This document shows, one piece after another, positions 1 to 11,700 of a DNA stretch of 64,000 nt. The stretch spans positions 56,941,688-57,005,687 of the forward strand of contig JBANSL010000013.1 in the NCBI GenBank assembly GCA_037127255.1, in the 5' to 3' direction. The position numbers and the translations under genes were made by a program. This DNA comes from Persicaria tinctoria. Its lineage: Eukaryota > Streptophyta > Magnoliopsida > Caryophyllales > Polygonaceae. The notes beneath the pieces were generated by a model. It saw only the letters and a list, made by a program, of their open reading frames with translations. It did not search any database and was not told the origin of the DNA. The first letter of the stretch is position 1; every line of letters starts with the position of its first letter.

Positions 1-26
1 CTATCATGATGATTGAGAAACATATC

Positions 27-442
27 TAGAGGTGGCAATCAGTTTATTCGGGTCGTGTTCGGGCCGAGTTTGGATTAGATCGGGTAAATTTTCGGGTTGG
101 GTAAGTTCGGGTCAAATTTAATTTTATTATAAAATAATGATTTTTTTTTAATTTATCAATTATTAACTGTTAAAGTTCATTTATTTAGTTATATTAGGTC
201 TCATTATAGGTAATTCATGTTATTAATTTGAGTGTTGAAGAGAGAAAATTGAAGTATTATAAGGATGAGTCGGGTCGGATATGGGTCAAATTGAGTTTGT
301 CTATGTTCGTGTTCATTCGGATATCAGGTCAAAATGGATCAGGCTCGGGTTCAGGTTTGGATTATGCACGACACTAGATTTTCGAGTTGCAATTGGAGTT
401 GGGTTCAGGTGAGTCGGTTCGGGTAAGATTTTGCCAACTCTA
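27..442. mobile_element. hAT-type non-autonomous element (MITE-like)
   Basis: The ends form short inverted repeats, TAGAGGTGGCAAT on the left and the complement of TAGAGTTGGCAAA on the right. They are flanked by a perfect 8-bp direct repeat AACATATC (19-26 and 443-450), the target-site length of hAT transposons. Inside there are only GGGTCGGG/CGGGTTCGGG-rich subterminal repeats and AT-rich filler, with no transposase frame. The GAGGTGGCAA-type terminus with CGGGTTCGGG repeats is typical of small plant hAT elements. The element is 416 bp. Confidence 0.85.
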
Positions 443-450
443 AACATATC

Positions 451-1109
451 TAACATCTAATTAATTCGAGGTGAATTCGACTCCGTGACGAATATGCTCC
501 AAAAGATACCGATATCTTTCCTATATAGTTCAATGCAAGAGAATTATTCATGTATGTTTTAGAGCTTCGGGTTCGGGACGTACATTTATCGACACTCATT
601 GCTTTGTAAAATCTTACTGAAATTTAAAATCTTACTGAAATATTCATGGAAGAGAATTATTCATGTATGCCAATGTGGTTGTGGACTTGAAGCTTTAAAT
701 CTTACTGAAATTTAAAATCTTACTGAAATTTAAAATCTTGCTGAAATTTTTGATCCACCAAGTTCTATTCGACGTGAGCTCTTTCTTGATTCTATTTCTA
801 AATGGATTTTGTAAAGGGATTAACACTCATTGCACTGAGGGAAAGAAGAAGAAGATTCAAAACATGTCTATATATGAAGGATCTTATGCAAGTATATTAA
901 CAACAATTACACCCTCAAGAGTCAAGTCCTACAAAGGACTCTCAAATTTACAAGTTTATATACAACCATTTCCACACAACTAATTATTATACCTTTATAT
1001 TATTATATAAACATTTTTTAGTGTATTAGAAAACAAGAAAAGATTCAACCAAAAAAAGAAAAATAAATTAAACCAAGAAAAGAAGGATAAAATAAAAAAG
1101 TTCTTGTCA
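451..1109. other. intergenic, short repeats, no supported gene
   Basis: AT-rich spacer downstream of the PADRE gene. At 606-745 there is a small diverged array of an approximately 18-bp unit around AATCTTACTGAAATTT, and a GAGAATTATTCATGTATG block occurs at about 540 and 654. An 81-codon plus-strand frame at 738-983 has no recognisable domain and I do not call it a gene. Confidence 0.5.
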
Positions 1110-1808
1110 CTAATCCTTTGTTAATTTTTTGTACTTGGAACGATGATGAGTGATGTATGGACTGCACATTGAATGAAAGTTTATACAATACTTACTAAAC
1201 GACAACTCCTCCGTCGTTTCATCCTCCCAACTTTCCCCTGCGACCCCCTCCGCCGCAGCAACCGCCCTATCTCCTTCATCCGCCGCCGACACCCCCTCTT
1301 GCATACACAGATCGATTATCTTCTCCGCCGCCTCGACGTCGTCCCTGCTCTGCTCGACGATCCTCTTCACCTCCGCCTTCGGGAGCCTAACCTTCACGCT
1401 CCGTCTCCGAGGCGACTGACCGGCGAATCTTAGGTCAGAGGTCGAACGCCGCCACGGCCTGAAATTTTCTTGCCGCGGAAATCTGGCACTGAGGATCCCG
1501 TCGGAGCTGGTCCTTCTAAGGACGTGCTGTGGGGGCTCCTCCGACACCGGAAGCTTAGGCAATTGGACGAGGAGATAGATCTTCTTTGCTCGGAGCTCTG
1601 ATTGGGGATCCAGAGGTTGAGATCGGAGGTTGAATCGGAGAAAGTCGTCGGAGTCTATGAGGACGTGGCCTGGATAGTCTTTGATTATGTCTCCGGCTTT
1701 GGTATGCGTGCTGAGTTTGAAGAACTCGCCGTTAATCTTCATCACTTTGGCCTTCCTGCCTCGTCCGCCGGCTCCGGATCCGGCGCCGGCGGAGATGGAG
1801 TTTCCCAT
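1110..1808 (-). CDS. PADRE (DUF4228) domain protein
   Basis: A 232-codon frame beginning MGNSISAG, a strong N-myristoylation context (Gly2, Ser6), so the protein may be membrane-anchored. Residues about 20-85 match the PADRE/DUF4228 layout: KVMKINGEFFKL, then AGDIIKDYPGHVLIDSD, then SQPLDPQSELRAKKIYLLVQLP. A basic, Ser/Arg-rich middle follows, with RRTSSDGIL and RRSTSDLRF blocks that are likely phosphosites, then an acidic C-terminal part. PADRE proteins are plant-specific and often respond to pathogens or stress; no biochemical activity is established. The last 30 or so residues look unlike the family. A GTAAGT donor at about 1190-1195 suggests the last exon junction lies there and that the true C-terminus is shorter or spliced on. 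The start is chosen from the conserved MGN. Confidence 0.85.
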   Translation of the reverse strand: MGNSISAGAGSGAGGRGRKAKVMKINGEFFKLSTHTKAGDIIKDYPGHVLIDSDDFLRFNLRSQPLDPQSELRAKKIYLLVQLPKLPVSEEPPQHVLRRTSSDGILSARFPRQENFRPWRRSTSDLRFAGQSPRRRSVKVRLPKAEVKRIVEQSRDDVEAAEKIIDLCMQEGVSAADEGDRAVAAAEGVAGESWEDETTEELSFSKYCINFHSMCSPYITHHRSKYKKLTKD

Positions 1809-2132
1809 CTAGCAGGCCGTTTCTCCAGTGAGCTGTCAAATTGAGGGAGGGAGGGAGAGGCGGGAGGTTTTACCCTGGCGCTCGGGGTTTAGGAAGAAGA
1901 GTTCTATTCCACCAAATTGACTTTGTTGCATGCGTTTTGATATTGATTAAAAAAACAAAATTGTGGAAAATGATGTTAGATCAATGGAAACTCGGGCTTA
2001 TATAGAAAATTAAAAAAAAAAAGAACAATAAGATTTTAAAAGAATTAATGGATGTAGTGTAACACCTTTATTTTTAAAGTTGGAAAAGTTACAATGTCGA
2101 TGATTACTCGAATTTTAATGTCTTTATAACCA
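1809..2132. other. upstream region of the PADRE gene
   Basis: AT-rich sequence between the PADRE start codon and the MULE target duplication. It starts with a GGGAGGGAGGGAG purine run at about 1843-1855, probably 5' UTR. No clear TATA box could be assigned and no other gene is seen. The MULE therefore begins only about 330 bp upstream of the PADRE start. Confidence 0.5.
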
Positions 2133-2979
2133 TTTTATGTTGGGAAAATTTGGTGATTGTCTATAATATGGGCAAAAATTAGCACCTAGGACAAAAGAGA
2201 GGTGAAATTATGGGAGTGTCCACAAATAACACTTTTGCCCCTGCCTTCCTAATCCCGTTTCTTTCTTCATTTTCATGCAAGGGAGAAACACATAGCAACG
2301 AGAGGGCAGAGACGAGGGCGATTTCGATATGGATTTCAATCTCGAGCACAACTGTTGATTTCAGCCCCAATTATCGACGATTTCGAGCTCTTCAATCAAA
2401 TCTGAAGAGAAATCTGTTCGAACACACCACTGTAAGCCACAAATCGATTTTCAACATGTAATTTTCTTATAATCTGTAATCTAGTGTAATAAGAATGTTT
2501 TGATTATAGTACTGTAATTGGGAGCACAATTGTTGTCTGAGTTGCGGATTTGGAGAAGAATTTGGAGAACAATTGATTACATTAACAGAAGCTGAAATTT
2601 GGTATAATATGAACAACTATAATCGATTTTGACATCAGATGACGATTTTGATCTACGTTGCTGATGTTGTGATTATAGAACTGTAATTTAGATTGCATTG
2701 TTGATGTAGTTGCTGATTTAAGATGTTGGTTTCGTGATATAAGAAGTTGCTGATTTCGTGACTATCCTACTGTAACCAAAATTACACTATAACCTACATG
2801 TTGATATCTGAGTTTGAGTGCATCTGTGTACCTGTAATCACCGTATTTCTTAGATTTAATCAAAAGTAATGCACTTCAATACTCTACTATAGATATTTAA
2901 GAATAGGTATATGAGATAACAAAAAATAGTTTATGTCATCAAAGTATATTTATGAAATTTAATACGTGTCACTAATGAT

Positions 2980-3716
2980 CAGGTACAATGGAGGCCAATA
3001 TGTTTACAGTAAAATTTGGAGGAGAATGAAAGTTGGAAGATGGTGATTTAGTTTTTGCTGGGGATGTGTCATCAAAGGTAATTGTCATCAGGCATATTGT
3101 ATCTTTGTATAAGCTGAAGAAGTGAAGAGTGAGATACTGAACATATTCACAACCAGTGAAAATTTGTCTCCCACTTGTCAATTCAGTCCCTTGCATCCAT
3201 TCAAGAAAACTACTGAGCCATTTTTGATTGAGAATGACACTGATTTGAGAATTTCTTTTTGCAAATTAATGAATTGAATGAAGTGAATTGGAAACTGCCT
3301 TTATATGTTACAACTGCGAAGAAAATCACTGAAGAACAGGTTACATAATCTATACATGATGAAAATCAATTGGCATTACAGGCTTACAACTCTGCCAAGG
3401 ATACAAATGTCATGGAAGAGGACTTTGATGTGCAGGATGAAGATGTAGAATGCATAAATGATGGCTGTGATATGGATGGTAATGGAGATGACACAGGGAT
3501 TGAAAGTCGCATCAGTGGCAGTACAATGTCCACAAAATATACAACACCACCCATAAGTGAAAGAAACGGAGAAATTCTTATATTTTTGGGACAACTGTTC
3601 CGAACAAAGGAAGATCTAAAAAATACTGTTGAATTGTTGGCTGCACAAGAGGCGTTATTACAGAACAATTTGTGTCGATGGGAGCTGCACCTGGAAAATT
3701 CATGGCGCCATAGTGG
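2980..3716 (+). pseudogene. mudrA-like transposase, N-terminal part (broken)
   Basis: Degenerate coding sequence upstream of the solo LTR. Around 3210-3330 broken frames resemble the PB1-like N-terminal segment of plant MULE transposases (FLIENDTDLRI in one frame). The open stretch 3370-3762 encodes an acidic linker followed by EILIFLGQLFRTKEDLKNTV, close to the G-x-x-F-x-[ST]-K-E-E-L-K motif that starts the DNA-binding region. The frame then runs into the solo LTR, so its last 14 or so codons are LTR sequence. It continues beyond the insertion at 5050. Confidence 0.65.
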
Positions 3717-3721
3717 GTGGT

Positions 3722-5049
3722 TGATGTCCACTAAAATAGCCATTTTGAAATACACATTTTAGCTCCATATTCTATACACTTTTCATATTTCGGGATGGGA
3801 ATATGTTGAATTTATGTAATATGTGCTTATTTTCAAGAAATAGAGGTCTACATAAGTTTTGGTTTAATATTGCAGAATTTGGAGCCAGTCCGGGGACAAA
3901 ACCAAGGGGAGAAAGCTGAAACCCAGTGTTACTCGATATCGACAACTTCTACTCGATATCGACAAAAAAATGTGCGCACAAGCCTGGTCGAGGAGGAGCT
4001 GATCGAGGAACTGCAGACGAAGCCAACCCGACTCCAGAACCTTACTCGATATCGAGTAAGTTACTCGATATCGACAAAATTTGAAGTCATACCCGGAGTC
4101 GAGGAAGCAGCACCTGATCGAGAAGTCGAAGACCTAGACATACCGAGCAACATTTCCTCGATATCGAGTACTTTGCTCGATATCGACAAGACCAAGACCA
4201 CCTGTCCGAGCCAGGTCGAGGAGAAGTTGCTCAAGCAAGTCAGACAATGAAGTCGACGAGACATTTCTCCTCGATATCGAGGAAATTCCTCGATGTCGAG
4301 TAAACCCAGAGATGACATATCCGAGCCAAGTCGAGAAAAGTTACTCGAGAAGCCCAGTGAAGCACAGTCAACAACAACTCTCCTCGATATCGAGGAAATT
4401 ACTCGATATCGAGTAAACCTTTCCTGGGCCGTGATGCTGTTGGGCCTGTCCGATCATGAGTTAGGCTGTTGGGTTGCGAGATGTCCGAGTTCTATCAAGT
4501 TTTATCGAGTTCTATCAAGTCTATCAAGATCTATCCATGGGGAGAGGATTTATCCACACATAAAGATATTTAACTTTTTTAGATATATTTCTTTTTAAGA
4601 TAAATGTTCATTTTATTAAAGTTTTATCTTTAGATATAAATAGAGATTTCTTTCCTTGATTAGCAAGGATTGGAAGCCTATAAATAAGGCCTTAGGGGCT
4701 GATTTCTATGAATTCAATTACACACACAATTAGTTACATAGAGGTAGAGAGAGAGTGAGTGAGTGGCCAAGAGGAGTTTGTGAAGCGAGAGCGGAATTGG
4801 CTTCCTCTGGTTGTAAGCTCTGTTTCGTTTAATGCAAGTTATTTCTTTTTAATCAATGTCTGCGATTGCAATGAGGCGCGAGAAGTCCACCTACTTCTAG
4901 GGTTGGGGTGACACGCTTCCTCGTGGATCGATCCTGACTTCCCACTACTGCATCGGGAGGAAGTCTTGTAATCATTTGCAAGGGACGAAATCTGGTTTGC
5001 TTTGGTTTATTGATATTTTAATTGCAAGTCTCAATCTCCTCTTACAACA
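3722..5049 (+). mobile_element. solo LTR, TCGA-dyad family, inside mudrA
   Basis: The unit begins TGATGTCCAC and ends CTCTTACAACA (TG...CA) and is flanked by a perfect 5-bp duplication GTGGT (3717-3721, 5050-5054). No internal sequence or second LTR remains, so it is a solo LTR left by intra-element recombination. A TATA box (CCTATAAATAAGG, about 4677-4689) marks the promoter, and the 3' part carries the family block CTTCCTCGTGGATCGATCC. The upstream (U3) part holds five pairs of TCGANNTCGA dyads. Related copies in this window lie at 57394, 60506 and (with another 5' end) 31699, 20737 and 28983. Confidence 0.92.
3933..4412 (+). repeat. five paired TCGANNTCGA dyads, ~113-bp period
   Basis: Dyad starts: 3933/3953, 4046/4065, 4158/4177, 4271/4290 and 4384/4403. 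Spacing within pairs is 19-20 bp and between pairs 112-113 bp. Most are TCGATATCGA, one is TCGATGTCGA. Flanks are often symmetrical too, e.g. CTCGATATCGAG. The DNA between pairs is a diverged tandem unit with extra TCGAGG half-sites near mid-unit (e.g. 3988 and 4003). Confidence 0.9.
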
Positions 5050-6714
5050 GTGGTTCAACTGTATTTATAATTAAGAAATACTTTAAGGAGCATACCTGTA
5101 GCATGGAAGTACGAATAGGAAAGCAACACCCTCTAAATTACAGAATCATAGCTGAAAGGAGCAAACACAGGTGACATAGACTACAATCAATTCTTCATTA
5201 CATATTTTATATTTTTATTCACTGTAATCATGCTTCATTTCATATTTTATTCACTGTTTTACATAATATATACAATTTTGAAAATGAGAAACAGGGTCCA
5301 ACTCTAAGACAGATTAGAAAAAGATGAGGAATGATTTCAAACAGAATGTTAGCTACTGGAAATCTTGGATGGCTCGTGATTTAGCAATGTAGATGACAAT
5401 GGGGGCAGCAGAAGAAAACTATGAATTAGTGCCATCATATTGTTGGGTCCTGAAGCAAGCAAATCCTGGAACTGTCACCTTCATTGAAGTTGATAGCAAC
5501 TCAAATTTCAAGTATGTGTTCATTGCCTTTGGAGCATGTATCCGAGCATTTCCAATCCTACGAAACGTACATATTAATTTCATAAGAAAAAATTACTGTC
5601 ACCAAATAATTACTGAATACAATTCAATTGTACATGTGCTTGTGGTAGATGGTACATTTCTAAAAGGAAAATACAGAGGGACTCTTCTCACAGCTTCTGC
5701 ACAAGATGCAAATCATCAAATATACCCTATTTCCTTTGCAGTGGTTGACTCAGAAAACAACGCCTATTGGGAGTGGTGATTCAACAAACTAGCAACAGTC
5801 ATCCCATCAAGTGAAGAGCTGGTTTTTGTTTCTGACCGTCATCAAAGCATTGCAAGAGCTTTTGAGTTGATTTACCCAAATGCTAAGCATTATTACTGCA
5901 GATGGCACTTGAAGCAAAATATAATGGCAAAATTCAAGAAGAATATACTTTGTGAGTGGTTTGAAAGCGCAGCAAACAACTACACAGAAGAAGATTTCAA
6001 CAACTACTTTGGTTGCATCAGTAATACAAACAACAAGATGGAGAAATATCTTGAAGAAGTACAGTTTGAGAAATGGGTAAGAGCTTATTCAAAAAGTGAC
6101 AGGTACAATATGATGACTTCAAACAATGCAGAATAATTAAATAATGTCTTCTGTTTGGTTAGATCATTCCCAATTATAGGATTACTGAATGCAATCAGAT
6201 AGAAGGTAACAAAATGGTTCAATAAGCGCATAAATGAATCTAAAAACAACAGCTTTGAGCTTCCAAATAAGGTAAGTGATATAGTGTACATAAGATGCAG
6301 TGATGCAGGAATGTACACTGTCAAACACCTCAATAAATTTCAGTTTGAGGTTGTCGGTGAGATGAAAAGGGTTATGGACTTATGGTTGATTTAAAGGAGA
6401 ACTCTTGTTCATGCAAGGTATTTGATTATGAAAAGATAACTTGTGTACATGCTCTTGCTGTCATCAAGAACAAAAAACTGAGTGTTCCGAGGTATATTAG
6501 TAGCTACTACAAAATTAAAGCTTGGAAATTGGCTTATCATGAGACAATATATCCTTTTCTAAAGGAAGAACAGTGGGTTGTACCAGAGGACATCAAAAGA
6601 CAAGAATGTCACCCACCAATGATACGTAAAAGATGTGGTCGTCCTCAAAAGAAAAGAAAGCCTTCAGCTGGAGGGTTGTACCAGAGGCAAATCAAAAGAA
6701 AAGAAAGCCTCTGA
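5050..6714 (+). pseudogene. mudrA-like transposase, catalytic and SWIM part (broken)
   Basis: Continuation of the MULE transposase after the solo LTR. In order: a CSMEVRIGKQHPLNYRIIAE segment (zinc-ligand region, about 5098-5170); NYELVPSYCWVLKQANPGTV (about 5410-5475); the MULE DDE domain with HVLVVDGTFLKGKYRGTLL; then FELIYPNAKHYYCRWHLKQN; and a SWIM zinc finger C-x-C-x8-C-x-H (SCSCKVFDYEKITCVHALAV, about 6403-6462). The C-terminus holds a GRPQKKRKPS basic tail. Disruptions: TAG just before 5393, TGA at 5777-5779, stops at about 6134 and 6208, and a one-base frame change near 6370. A non-coding insertion or intron covers about 5172-5290. It cannot make transposase as it stands. Confidence 0.85.
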
Positions 6715-6774
6715 TTTGCCTCAAAAGAAAAGAAAAGAACAGTGGGTTGTACCAGAGGACATCAAAAGACAAGT

Positions 6775-8480
6775 ACGTAGTTAAGAGATGATTGCTGTCA
6801 CCAAATGAAAAACCATAGGATCGACAAGGTAAGCAAAAACCCTATAGGGGCTAACGAGAGGCCAAAAGACATGAAGTGGACAATTCTTCTTCAATATATA
6901 AATTGGTAAGAGAGTCATAGACACTGTAACCACTGTTAAAACAGGGACATAGAAACTGTCACCACTATGAAAAAAGGGAATAAACACTGTAATCAAAGGA
7001 AAAACTTATAGATGTTGTAACAACTGTTACAACAGGGACATAGACCCTATGACGACTATGAAACGAGGGTAATAGACAATGTAAACAAAATAAAACACTA
7101 ACACAAGAGAAGCACTTGCCATATAGGGACTAATCAGAAGCCAATATTCATGTGGTGACAGCTCTACTCTAATATATTAATGAGTAAGAGTGTCATATGC
7201 ACTGTCACCACCGTCAAAATAGAGCCATAGACACTGTAACAAAAAAGAAGATGTGATGTACAATATAGAGCCATAGACACTGTAACAAAATAGAGCCAAA
7301 GGGGCTAATGAGAAATCAAAAGAAGATGTGATGTACAATATGATTTAGGGTTTAGGGTTAACTCTTTAGGGTTTAGGGCATCGTAAACCCTAAACCCTAA
7401 AATGTTAAGTACAGTACGTTGTTAAGAGATGATTGTTGTAATCAAATGGAAAACCCTAGGACAAGGTAAGCAAAAACCCTAAAGGGGCTAACGAGAAGCC
7501 AAAAGATATGTGATGGACAGTTCTCCTTCAATTTATGAATGGTTAAGATAGACATAGACGCTGTAGCCACCGTTAAAACAGGGTCATATATACCGTAACC
7601 ACTATGAAAAGAAGGACGTAGACACTATAATCAAAGGAAACCCTATAGACGTTGTAACCAAAATCAAAATGGGATCACATATACTGTCACCGCTATGAAA
7701 ACATGGCCATAGACACTGTAACCAAAAGGAAAACCCTATGATCAGGGAAGCACAAACCCCAAAGGGGCTAATGAGAAGCCAAAAGAACATGTGATGTATA
7801 GTATGGTTTAGGGTTTAGGGTTAAGTCTTTGGGGTTTAGGGCCAAGGCCCTAAACCTTAAAATTTTAAGTACAGTACGTCATTAAGAGATGGTTGTTGTA
7901 ATCAAATGGAAAACCCTAGGACAAGGTAAGCAAAAACCCTAAAGGGGCTAATGATAAGCCAAAAGACATGTGATGGATAGTTCTCCTTCAATATATGAAC
8001 TGTTAAGATGGACATAAACGTTGTAACCACTGTTAAAACAAGGTCATATATACTGTAACCACTACGGGAAGAAGGGCGTAGACACTGTAATAAAAGAAAA
8101 ACCCTATAGACGTTGTACCCAATATAAAAATGGGGTCATATACTGTCACCAATATGAAAACATGGCCATAGACACTGTAAGCAAAAGGAAAACCCCATGA
8201 AAAGGCAAGCACAAACCCTAAAAAGGCTAGTGAGAAGAAAAAAGAGATGAGGTGGACAGTTATCATCCAATATATGAATGGGTAAGAGGGTCCTAGACGC
8301 CGTCACCATTAATAAAGTAGGGCCAGAGATATTGTAACCACTATGAAAACAGGGTCATAGACATTGTAACCAAAGTGAAAACTTTGAAGATGTGACCAGA
8401 AATAATAAAACCTTGACATTAAAGTGGAATTATAGAGTGTTGTAACATATAATATGGATAAAACAATAAAAGATTCAAAG
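6775..8480. repeat. tandem repeat block of the MULE
   Basis: Long diverged units begin near 6776, 7415 and 7874 with GTTAAGAGATGATTG-like starts, so the units are about 460-640 bp. Each contains AAACCCTA(AA)GGGGCTAA, CAGTTCTCCTTCAAT, and several shorter subunits of the form GTAACCACTATGAAAACAGG with TGTAACC or TGTCACC. There is no coding frame of note. The block separates the two opposed genes of the MULE. Confidence 0.8.
7342..7402. repeat. telomere-like TTTAGGG inverted repeat
   Basis: TTTAGGGTTTAGGG and a second TTTAGGGTTTAGGG are followed after eight bases by the complement CCCTAAACCCTAAA, giving a small hairpin of plant telomere-type repeats. A diverged second copy is at 7805-7862 in the next repeat unit, so the motif belongs to the MULE repeat and is not a chromosome end. 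Confidence 0.8.
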
Positions 8481-8719
8481 GAACATATAAATTACTACAT
8501 CATTAGCCTACAAATACACAATCTAAGTGTCCCCATGGGCTGTCACCACGACTTTTACATCAACAAAATATACAATAACATGTCACCAATTCAAGTGTCA
8601 CCTGATAAATAGTCTAACTAACACAAACTGAGTGTCACCATGGGTTGTCACCACAACTGTTACATAACCAAAATATAAATGAAACTATCACCAGAGACAT
8701 AGTCCAACTAAGACAAACT

Positions 8720-11700
8720 TAAAGCTCATAAATAAATAAATGTCCACTGCTTCTTCAAGAGATCGGATGCAATCTTCTCACGATAGACATTAACATACTT
8801 ATCATTCACAAGCTTAATGTCACCACCAAAAACCAGAGCCTCAATCTACTTGATGACGTAAATACTACAACTACCCCTACATAAGAAGCAAAAAATAAAC
8901 ACACGAGAAAAAAGTGGACAGATAAAATGGCACAAAATAAAATACAACAAGATGGAAAATAGAAGGTACCCGTCTTTATTTTGAGGCAAGTCATCTACTC
9001 TATCCACTTCAAATGAAGTGTCATCCATTTTAGGAAAACGACCACTCTTTCTCAACAGAATAGAAATCACTTCACCCGTTTTAGCAAACTTCGTAAGCAT
9101 ATCTTCATTTTTAGTGAAACCACACTGGGAGTCATATACAAGAATCATCTTGGAGTCCTGCTCAACTTCAACGACTACCCAGTTCAAGTTGTCAAGATTG
9201 AAAAGAGCGTAAACCTTCTTAGCACCTTCCCAAGTCTTCCCATAATTACCAGGATAAAGACCAAGGAAGTAACTGAAGAATTCCTCCGGAATTGCATCAC
9301 AATTTTTAATGAAATCTACATCACAGTTCGCAATCTTGGGGAAAAAAATGGTGTCTAATACAACACCGGTGGGGTTTTGATCAGGACAATCATTAAGACC
9401 CTTTCTAAAATGATGAAGTGCTTCGTTAAGGTGCTATGAAAGAAAATAGAATAAATCCTAATTGTCACCAAACTGACGGCACCAAATATAAGCAACAAGA
9501 AAAATACATGTAAATATGAACTTACAACATCACGAAGCCATTTTGTCCTCCTTGATAAATCAGTTAAAACACCTTGTTCATATCAACCTCACAGCTACAG
9601 ATTTTCCCATCATGCCTACAAAGTAAGATAACAAGTTAAATAAACTTACTATAAAAAGTGGTAGTACAAAAAAGAAAACACTTATCAAAAGTGGATAATT
9701 ACCCAAGATCTCGAAAAGTGGTATAAAATTCAACGCACTCATCAGGGTTGAGAAAGGAATGTTTAGGTACTCTAGGAAGGCGAGATTTCTTAGGTTTACA
9801 AGGATTGATGTAAAGAGTATGGGCTTCATGAGCAGATTTCAATGCCTTGTAAGAACGCCTCAGCAGAACTTCATCATCATCCTTATTTTCAGCACTTGAA
9901 GAAATAAGGTAGGCGACATTAGTGATGTTATGTAATATACTGCATTTATCATCAATATCGCTAGTTGCAACACCAGTGTCAGCATGCACCTTCATTGGGA
10001 CGTCATCACTACATCCAAGTATGATGGCAATACCATGATCAACTTTTCCAACAACTTCAGGAGCAGGGAAAATAGTTGCATCATTTAAATCAGATGTAAC
10101 CACAACTTTGGGACCACTGTCATCACGAGAATCAGTAGAAGAAGGGAGAACAGAAGTGGGAACATCACTGTCACCAGGAACCTCTTTGGAAAAAATCTTG
10201 ACCTCACTAGTTGGATGTGAATCAATAACTTCAGTAGGAGCAACCGAGCTAGCAAAAATAGTCTCAATTGCCCTAATTACTTCAGTTAGAGCAACACTCA
10301 AATCAATAGTTGCATCGACCGAAGAAAGGATTTCAGTAGGAGCAGCATAACAAGTCTTACCAATTTTTTCAGTAGTGGCCGCACTAGAATTGGGAATTCC
10401 TTCATATGATCGAACAACTTCAGTAAGAGGGATAGCACTATTAACAATTACATCTTGTGATACAAGGGCTTCAGTAGGAGCAACGACACTGTCATCAATC
10501 TTGGGAGAAGGAGATGCACTGACAGAAGAAGGGACAACACTGTCATCAAGTGTTTTCTTTGAACCCACAAGACCAGTATCAACATCAGTGCAAACAACAT
10601 CAACATCCCAACCATCACATTCTTGATAGAATCATCAAATGTCTTACGTTCCATTTCCAGAGCAGCCTCACTGTCATCACTGGGATGTAAGACACGTGCT
10701 TCAAGGTTATGCACTTTCTCCTCAAAGGAAAAAATCCTATAAACACACTCTTGCAATTGAGCTTCATAAGACTCAAATGATGCCTTTAAAGAACTAACAA
10801 CTTCTTCAAAAACAGCTTTACTAACAAAATCTTTTGCAAACCTAGGAAGATCATCCCTTGTAGGAAGCTCATCACCTTTGGGAGGGATAGATCTAGGGAG
10901 CTTAAACTTGGACCTCCTTGGCTTGTCACTATGATCTACACCTTTGTCACCAACCGGTGCTTCTACTTCACCCTTGGCAGGAGCCTCACTCTTTGATAAT
11001 TTCTGAGATGACACCACATTTTCCTTCTTCTTAATAGGCTGATCTAAAGTAGCAAAACTTCTCAACACCCTCTTTTTCTTGACAGAATCATCAACAACAA
11101 GAGTGCGTGTCAACACCTTACCCTTCTTCACAAGAAGAGGACTGTCACCACTGCGCATTGACCGTGTAACCAACCTCTTCCTGGGATGGGCATGACTCTC
11201 AATGTCAGAACTACCCTCAGTGATAACTGGTGGTCTGACCACCCCCTTTTTCCTAAAAGTTGGGGTTCTAACTATGTCTTTCATCATAGTAGTAATATTC
11301 GTAGAAGGGATAGTAGGTTCCACGCCACCATAAAAAAGACAGCCACCTGATTGCCTGAGCAGATACACTTGGATGCGTATATTCCTTAGACAAACTACAT
11401 CACTGACATCAACATCCATACCAACCAAACAAGAAACATAAGAATCTACACTGTCATCAGCAACTTCATCAAAAAAAAAAAGAGGTCAGGGCAATCCATA
11501 AACGACGCGTACAAAGAGTACACAATCCCCTATCAAGAGAACAAAAAATACAATTAAAGGACAACAAGTATATAAAAGGGAAGAGGGAAACTGAGATCAT
11601 AATAATAAAAGATGTGACAAGAAATAATGCTTACCAAATCATTGGAGAAAACTTCAGAACACCTATCATATGTAATGTTGTAATCACGTTCACTAGTATA

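Noticed and set aside
738..983. Small plus-strand gene of 81 codons
   Set aside because: Low-complexity AT-rich start derived from a local repeat, no domain, no support.
1173..1844. Plus-strand frames opposite the PADRE gene
   Set aside because: Shadows of the minus-strand coding region, which has a clear family match.
7342..7402. True chromosome end or telomere
   Set aside because: Only two repeats per arm in inverted order, inside a MULE repeat unit that occurs again at 7805.
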